64,000 bases of DNA from Myrmaecium sp. VS I D KN 1 (Eukaryota; Ascomycota; Dothideomycetes; Valsariales; Valsariaceae), in assembly GCA_019775845.1 (NCBI GenBank), contig JADQAV010000008.1, positions 806,001 to 870,000 of the forward strand. Reading direction: 5' to 3'. A program made the translations under genes and the position numbers. Under the pieces are notes generated by a model. It saw nothing but the letters and a program-made list of their open reading frames with translations. It was not told where the DNA came from and did no database searches. Shown in pieces: positions 58,899 to 64,000 of the stretch; the first letter of the stretch is position 1, and every line of letters begins with the position of its first letter.

Positions 58899-59901
58899 GG
58901 TGGGAGATGTAGGTGGTGTTGTGTTGAGAGGAAGGAAAGGAAGAGGACGGCGGGTAGATATGGGATTCTGCATGGGATAGGGCGTTTCACGGCGTTCTCT
59001 TTCTGTTTCGCTATTTCACTCGTCATGATTGGAGGAGCAGGACTCGGGCTTCTGAAAGCCGGAAAGGAAGAAAGGGGGATAGGGTCGTCATGGATGGACT
59101 GCAGTGGGTTGGATGATCTCACTTCCATGTCGGATTTTTCTATTCGTATATATACGGTTAGGTATATAGATGCATGACTGATCAAAGTAGGAACCTACCT
59201 CGTTTATCAGTTTATATGCGAGAGGAACTTCCTTTCTGGGTTTTTCCTATATATAAGTAGTGATTTCAATCCCCCTTATAAGTAAAGGAAGTGTATGAAT
59301 TGAACGCCATTATAGGAAGGAAGAGGTGGGATAGGATGGAGTCGAACGGTACTATATTTAAAGGGAAGGAAGCTACCTGCCTAAGTAGGAAGGAATCTAG
59401 AAGGAAGGAGGGGTATACTATAGTAAGCTTACAGCTTTCAAGTTCGTAGCGGAGGTATACTAGCTATTGTAAGTACAGTACTCATATTCAAGATTTATTT
59501 GACAAAAGTAATCAATAATAATTCAGTTAATTTCCCTCCCTATATAGGCTAATCCGTACACAAGCGCTCCAAAAACGAAAATAAAAGGAGAATTCCAAGA
59601 ATCGATATTAAGACCAATAAATAGAGAAGAACGAGGGCCACCCTTTTGGGACAAAGCAAGCTTAAATAATAAGTAAGATTCTTGGAATCTATTGTTTTCT
59701 GGTAAGATCATACGTAACGCTAGAACTCCCTATCCTCATCCCCACCCATACAGTCCTTTTTTTCTCTATCTCCTCCTCCAGTAATCATTTATCTCCCCTT
59801 TTTCGCCTCTTCTCTCGCGAGACGGTTGCTCTACATGTCTATGACATTCCTCGTGCCTTCCCATATCCCCCCTACGAACCCACCTTCCTTCGCAAATCCC
59901 T
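58899..59901. other. Intergenic with an A/T-rich island
   Basis: 3' flanks of FES1 (+) and homoaconitase (-). From about 59150 to 59760 the sequence is A/T-rich with AAGGAAGG runs (59313-59412). A perfect 12-bp inverted repeat ATTCCAAGAATC/GATTCTTGGAAT is at 59592-59603 and 59677-59688. A 62-codon minus-strand frame (59711-59523) is hydrophobic at its C-terminal end and matches nothing I know. Confidence 0.55.
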
Positions 59902-62483
59902 CTAAACCCCAATCTCCTTCTTGACCCACTTCTCCAAACCACCGCACGCAATGATCTCCTGGACGTTCGGGGGCAACTCGCCCACCTTCTGGCTCCACGT
60001 CGCGCCGCCCTCGCCCTCGGTGACGGTGACCTTGCTCCGACGGACGTCCCACTCGAGCGTCCAGCCGGTGCGGCGGGTGAGGACCTTCTCGGCCGGAGCC
60101 GGAGGCGCCGGCGGAGGCGAGTCCAAGCTCTGCTTGTTCTGGGTCGGTTCGGAGACGGGGCGGGTGTCGGGCTGGCTGGTGGCGGCGGCGGCAGCAGTAC
60201 CGCCGAAGTGTTCGCGGAGACGGTGGGCCAGCTTGGGGACCTCGACGCCCATGAGGGCGTTGTTGATGGAGTTGCGGGAGAAGATGTTGCCGAAGGAGCC
60301 GGCGACGACGAGGGGGATGCCCTTGGCCAGGATGGCGGTGGCGGCCTGCTCGCGCGAGGAGCCGCAGCCGAAGTTGAAGCCGGTGGCGAGGATGTCGCCC
60401 GCCTGGGCGATCTCCCGGAAGGCCTTGTCGTAGTTCTCCATGCACACCTCCGCCATCTTCTCCTTCGTCACGTCGTCCTGGTAGGTGTACTTGCCCGGGT
60501 AGATGCCGTCCGTGTTGATGTTGTCCGCGTCGCAGAAGACGATCTCGCCCGAGATCTTCTCCGGGAAGCCCGGCAGGATCTCCGTCAGGGACTCGGCCGA
60601 CTCGGACGGGGGAGCGGCGGATGTGGAGGCGCTCTCGGTCGCGCCGAACGCTTGTTCGCCGGACTGAATCAGCTCATCCGCTTCCTTGATGATCTTGTCA
60701 AGTGCGTCCTCGATGCTGATCATGCGTTCCTCTTCCTTGACACCATCACCCTCGCCGCGAACGACGCCCTGGTAGTTCTCCGGCGCCTCGTACCACCCAG
60801 GGCCTGCGATTTTTCCGGTCAAGGCACTGGCGGCCACAACTTCGGGGCTTGCGAGGTACGCCTTGGCATCAGTGGAGCCCATGCGCCCCTTGAAGTTACG
60901 GTTGCTGGCGCTGATACCGACCTCGCCGGGCTCGAGCAGACCGGTCCCCAGGCCGATACATGGGCCGCAACCGGACGGCAAAGCCTGAGCACCAGCCTCC
61001 AGCAGGACTTGCCAATCACCCTGCTCCTCAGCTGCGCGCTGTTCCAGAACGGAGGCGGCCGCAATGTAGAAGTTGACGTGTTCCGGAATCTTGGGAATCT
61101 GGCCGTTGTTCTTCTCCGCCGCATCCTTGAAGACCTTGGCAGCAGCAGCGATATCCGAGGCACGGGAGTTCGTGCAAGAAACAAGGTAAGCCTTGTTAAC
61201 CTTGATGTTCTGGTCTTCGAGCTCCTTGAGCGGCGTGGCGACCTTGACGGAGTTCGGACCAGCAACGTACGGCGAGAGTGAGGAGAGGTCAAGGTAGAAC
61301 TCTTTAGCATACTCAGCTCCCTTATCGGCGGCCAGCTTATTCTCAAAAAGAGCATCAAGCCGCTGGTGGTTGAAGCGTTCTGCGATCGGCTTTCCAGCCT
61401 CGTACAGAGCAGCATCCGTAGCTTTGGCGCGTAGCCATCCTTGAAGGACGGAGTCGATCGGGAAAAGTCCGCTCAAAGCTCCCCATTCAGTCGTCATGTT
61501 GGCGATGGTCAGACGGTCGTCAACGGGTATACTCCTCATGGTCTCATCAGCGCCGGTGAATTCAATCGCGTGATTCAGCACCTCGTCCTTGTTGAAAAGA
61601 CCGCAGAGGGCGACGATAACGTCTTTTCCCGTGACGCCCTTGGGCAATGTGCCGGTGAAGGTGATCTTAGCGATCGGCGGAATCTGCCACCAAGTGACAC
61701 CTCGCGCCCAAATGGCGGCGGCGTCTGTCCGCACAACGGGTGTGCCCAAGCAGCCAACACCGCCGTACATGTTGGTGTGGCTGTCAGAAGCGACAGCGAG
61801 CGTGCCGGGCCATGCGTAGCCTTCCTCAACCATGATCTGGTGCCCGATACCACGGCCGGCCGGATAGAAGACCACGCCATGTTTCTTCGCGAATTCTTCG
61901 ATCTGCCTATACTTCTGCAGATTCTTCTCGCTCTTGTTCTGAACATCGTGGTCCAAAGTCATCACCAGCTGCTCCGGGTTATGTATCCTGGAACCTCCCA
62001 GGCTCATGAACTTGAGCGCCACCGGCCATGAATTGTCGTGAGTCATGCAGCGGTGAGGTTGGAGGGTGACATAGTCTCCAGACTTCACGTACTTTCCGGG
62101 CGCGAGTCCGACGGAGTACTTCTGTACGATCTTCTCGGTCAACGTCTGCGGGACGGCCGCCGACTTCTGGAAGGTGGAGAGGAACGGTGCGGCGGAGGGA
62201 TCCTCAAGTTGGGAGTGGAAGACATCATGTTGTTGCTCGCGAGCGCATGAGATCCTCGCGAACTGTCTCACGGCGTGCGTTCGGGGTATGGGGGAAGGAG
62301 ACGGTCGGATCGCCAGACTTGTCCGGAGCTGCCGTGGGCGTAGAACATTAGCACGATGTCGGAGAGTCACGAGCGCAGACGGAGGAAGGAAGAAGAGTTG
62401 GCGCCGCAGAATGTGAGCGGAAGAGAACTCACCAGGCCGGCGCGACGGGTCAGCAGCCTCGCTGCTCGTAGGGACATGGCCAT
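59902..62483 (-). CDS. LYS4: Homoaconitase, mitochondrial
   Basis: Exon 1 62483-62433, intron 62432-62329 (GTGAGT...CGGCAG, branch GCTAAT), exon 2 62328-59902; 825 aa. Reading through the intron would give an open but implausible N-terminus; the spliced one ([21 protein letters not shown]) is a classic mitochondrial presequence. The aconitase domains show [42 protein letters not shown] (homoaconitase-type), [21 protein letters not shown] and [10 protein letters not shown] (the three 4Fe-4S cysteines). The swivel domain follows ([31 protein letters not shown]). It converts homoaconitate to homoisocitrate in fungal lysine synthesis. A Pro/Ala-rich linker of about 40 residues precedes the C-terminal [17 protein letters not shown] segment. 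Divergent from phosphoserine aminotransferase. Confidence 0.96.
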
Positions 62484-63008
62484 TGACACGGTGGCATATG
62501 CGCGCGAGAGCAGTGATTGTGTGGCGGAAGAAGAGGACAGTCGCCGCCCGCGGACGAAGATATCGGACTGCTACTATGGTACCCCGGATTGTACGATAAA
62601 TTACTTGCGCTAAGCGGCCTCCCACATAAGCCGATTTCGGCCTCCGTCATTGGCTCGCGAGCCTCCCCGGCAGCCGCCCCGTGTTCCCCTCGAGCATCAG
62701 AACGATATCCTACGGGATCGAATGCTTCGCCCGTTGCCTGCTGCTCCCTCCATCCGCCGCCGTAGCCATCGCCAGCCAAATCGTGGATTGGCAGCGCCGA
62801 TGATCCCTGGGCGGAGCCTGCGGCGATTGTCCGAACTCGGGCGGGGCGGGACCGGTCCAGTCATCGCTCATTTCTACCGCGGCGGAAAATGACAGCGGCT
62901 GGTACGAGACGGACCTGATCCTGTCTCTCCCTCACAATCGCAACTCACACCCGCATTTTCTTGGAATCCTCCCCTCTCCTCCTTCATACTCAGAGCCGAG
63001 CCGTCGAC
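62484..63008. promoter_or_regulatory. Divergent promoter, LYS4 and SER1
   Basis: 525 bp between two amino-acid biosynthesis genes. CCAAT boxes appear in reverse (ATTGG near 62650 and 62786), and a GC-rich GGGCGGGGCGG lies near 62841-62851. No TGACTCA (Gcn4/CPC1) site was found by eye. Confidence 0.5.
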
Positions 63009-64000
63009 ATGCCTTCTCGTTCGGAGATCCACTACTTCGGCGCTGGCCCCGCCCCGCTCCCCACCGCCGTCCTCGAGAGGGCTTCCCAGGCCCTGCTCAA
63101 CTACAACGACAAAGGCATTGGCCTCTGCGAAATTTCGCATCGCTCTCCGGAAGCCAACCAGATCCTCGCCGACGCCAAAGGTGCCCTCAGCACGCTCCTC
63201 GATATCCCGGATGACTACGAAATCCTGTTTTTGCAGGGAGGCGGCAGCGGCGAGTTCAGCGGCGTGGTGTACAACTTGGTCTCCCGATGGGTGGAGAAGC
63301 GGAGAGTGAGAGCGGATCAAGAGCTGAAGGCGTCCGGCCTCCAGGGTGAGGAGTTGGAATCCAAGGTGCTGGAGCGGCTCCGGAGGGAAGTACAAGAGGA
63401 GCTGAAGCTGGACTACCTTGTCACCGGTTCCTGGTCGCTGAAGGCATCGCAAGAAGCTGCTCGGCTTGTCGGTGCCCAGCACGTCAACGTGGCCGTGGAT
63501 GCTCGCAAATCCAACGACGGAAAGTTTGGCAAGATCCCGGCGGAATCGGAGTGGAAGCTCACCAAGGGCGGCAAAGGCTCGGCATTTGTGTACTTCTGTG
63601 ACAACGAAACAGTGGATGGTGTTGAGTTCCCGAGCTTCCCGAGCTGCTTGAACGACGCGGACACTCCCGACGGACCTCTGGTGGTGGCCGATATGTCCTC
63701 CAACTTCATCAGCAGAAAGGTGGACGTCAAGAAGTACTCGGTCATCTTTGGTGGCGCGCAGAAGAACATTGGAAATGCTGGTATCACCATCGTCATTGTG
63801 CGGAAATCACTCTTGACTGACACCGCATCCCCTGCTTTGCTCCGGGAGTTGGACCTGCCCGTCGGCCCTATCGTCTTTGACTGGCCGACCGCCGCCAAGA
63901 ACAACTCACTCTACAACACTCTGCCCATCTTCGACGTCTGGGTTGCTGGCCACGTCATGGCCGGCCTCGTTCAGACGTATGGCGCGAAGAAGATCGCCGG
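63009..64000 (+). CDS. SER1: Phosphoserine aminotransferase, 3' end outside window
   Basis: The frame starts at MPSRSEIHYFGAGPAPLPTAVLE and stays open to the window edge (over 330 codons, no intron needed). Class V aminotransferase features are IGLCEISHRSPE, LFLQGGGSGEFSGVVYN (PLP phosphate region), DMSSNFISRKVDV and IFGGAQKNIGNAG (Lys that binds PLP). It converts 3-phosphohydroxypyruvate and glutamate to phosphoserine in serine synthesis, in the cytosol. An insert around residues 95-135 (RADQELKASGLQGEE...) extends a surface helix relative to the bacterial enzyme. The last part (about 60 residues) is missing because of the window boundary. Confidence 0.95.
   Translation, partial: MPSRSEIHYFGAGPAPLPTAVLERASQALLNYNDKGIGLCEISHRSPEANQILADAKGALSTLLDIPDDYEILFLQGGGSGEFSGVVYNLVSRWVEKRRVRADQELKASGLQGEELESKVLERLRREVQEELKLDYLVTGSWSLKASQEAARLVGAQHVNVAVDARKSNDGKFGKIPAESEWKLTKGGKGSAFVYFCDNETVDGVEFPSFPSCLNDADTPDGPLVVADMSSNFISRKVDVKKYSVIFGGAQKNIGNAGITIVIVRKSLLTDTASPALLRELDLPVGPIVFDWPTAAKNNSLYNTLPIFDVWVAGHVMAGLVQTYGAKKIA

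Noticed and set aside
60208-61281. 357-codon plus-strand frame opposite homoaconitase
   Set aside because: Val/Gly/Asp-rich shadow frame. The minus strand carries the iron-sulfur and swivel-domain motifs.
62329-62625. Unspliced 907-codon reading of homoaconitase with a longer N-terminus
   Set aside because: The read-through frame crosses a strong intron (GTGAGT, GCTAAT, CAG). The spliced version gives a normal mitochondrial presequence.

Overview
The window is nuclear DNA of a filamentous ascomycete (Pezizomycotina). The evidence is many 48-135 nt GT-AG introns with CTRAY-type branch points, a conventional actin gene, mitochondrial homoaconitase of the fungal alpha-aminoadipate lysine pathway, an AA9 polysaccharide monooxygenase, fungal Zn2Cys6 regulation, and an A+T-saturated transposon copy of the kind left by repeat-induced point mutation (RIP). 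I cannot name the genus. Gene models were built by hand from splice signals, and exon lengths were checked for reading-frame closure.

Layout. 1-19.6 kb is mainly housekeeping: GPI13 (cut by the window start), a one-TM protein, a Pumilio-type RNA-binding protein, an FMP32/MCUR1-like mitochondrial protein, an SDR dehydrogenase with a 7-nt microexon, a DHH phosphoesterase, and an SLD7-like replication protein that ends 24 bp from it tail to tail. 20.1-27.1 kb holds three genes that look like one catabolic module: a Zn2Cys6 regulator, a sugar-porter MFS protein, and, across a divergent promoter, an AnmK-family kinase. Fungal members of this kinase family include the levoglucosan kinase of Lipomyces starkeyi. 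The shared promoter has six CreA-type sites and a block of CCG direct repeats spaced by 5 bp.

28-44.7 kb is accessory in character. It has unrecognised genes, a 3.6 kb RIP-mutated DNA transposon with about 150-bp inverted ends and a Tc1-type DDE trace (30.99-34.62 kb), a secreted AA9 enzyme, and low-complexity proteins. From 44.8 kb to the end the sequence returns to conserved genes: PAC3-like proteasome chaperone and ECM16/DHX37 helicase (divergent pair), an RBR ubiquitin ligase and dolichyl-diphosphatase (divergent pair), actin, FES1, then homoaconitase and phosphoserine aminotransferase (divergent pair, the last cut by the window end).

The most interesting candidate system is the regulator-transporter-kinase module for an anhydro-sugar. 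The most striking structural details are the SDR microexon, the long glycine loop in the zinc cluster, and the transposon insertion about 80 bp upstream of a membrane-protein gene. A 6-N assembly gap sits in a G homopolymer inside an intron of the regulator.
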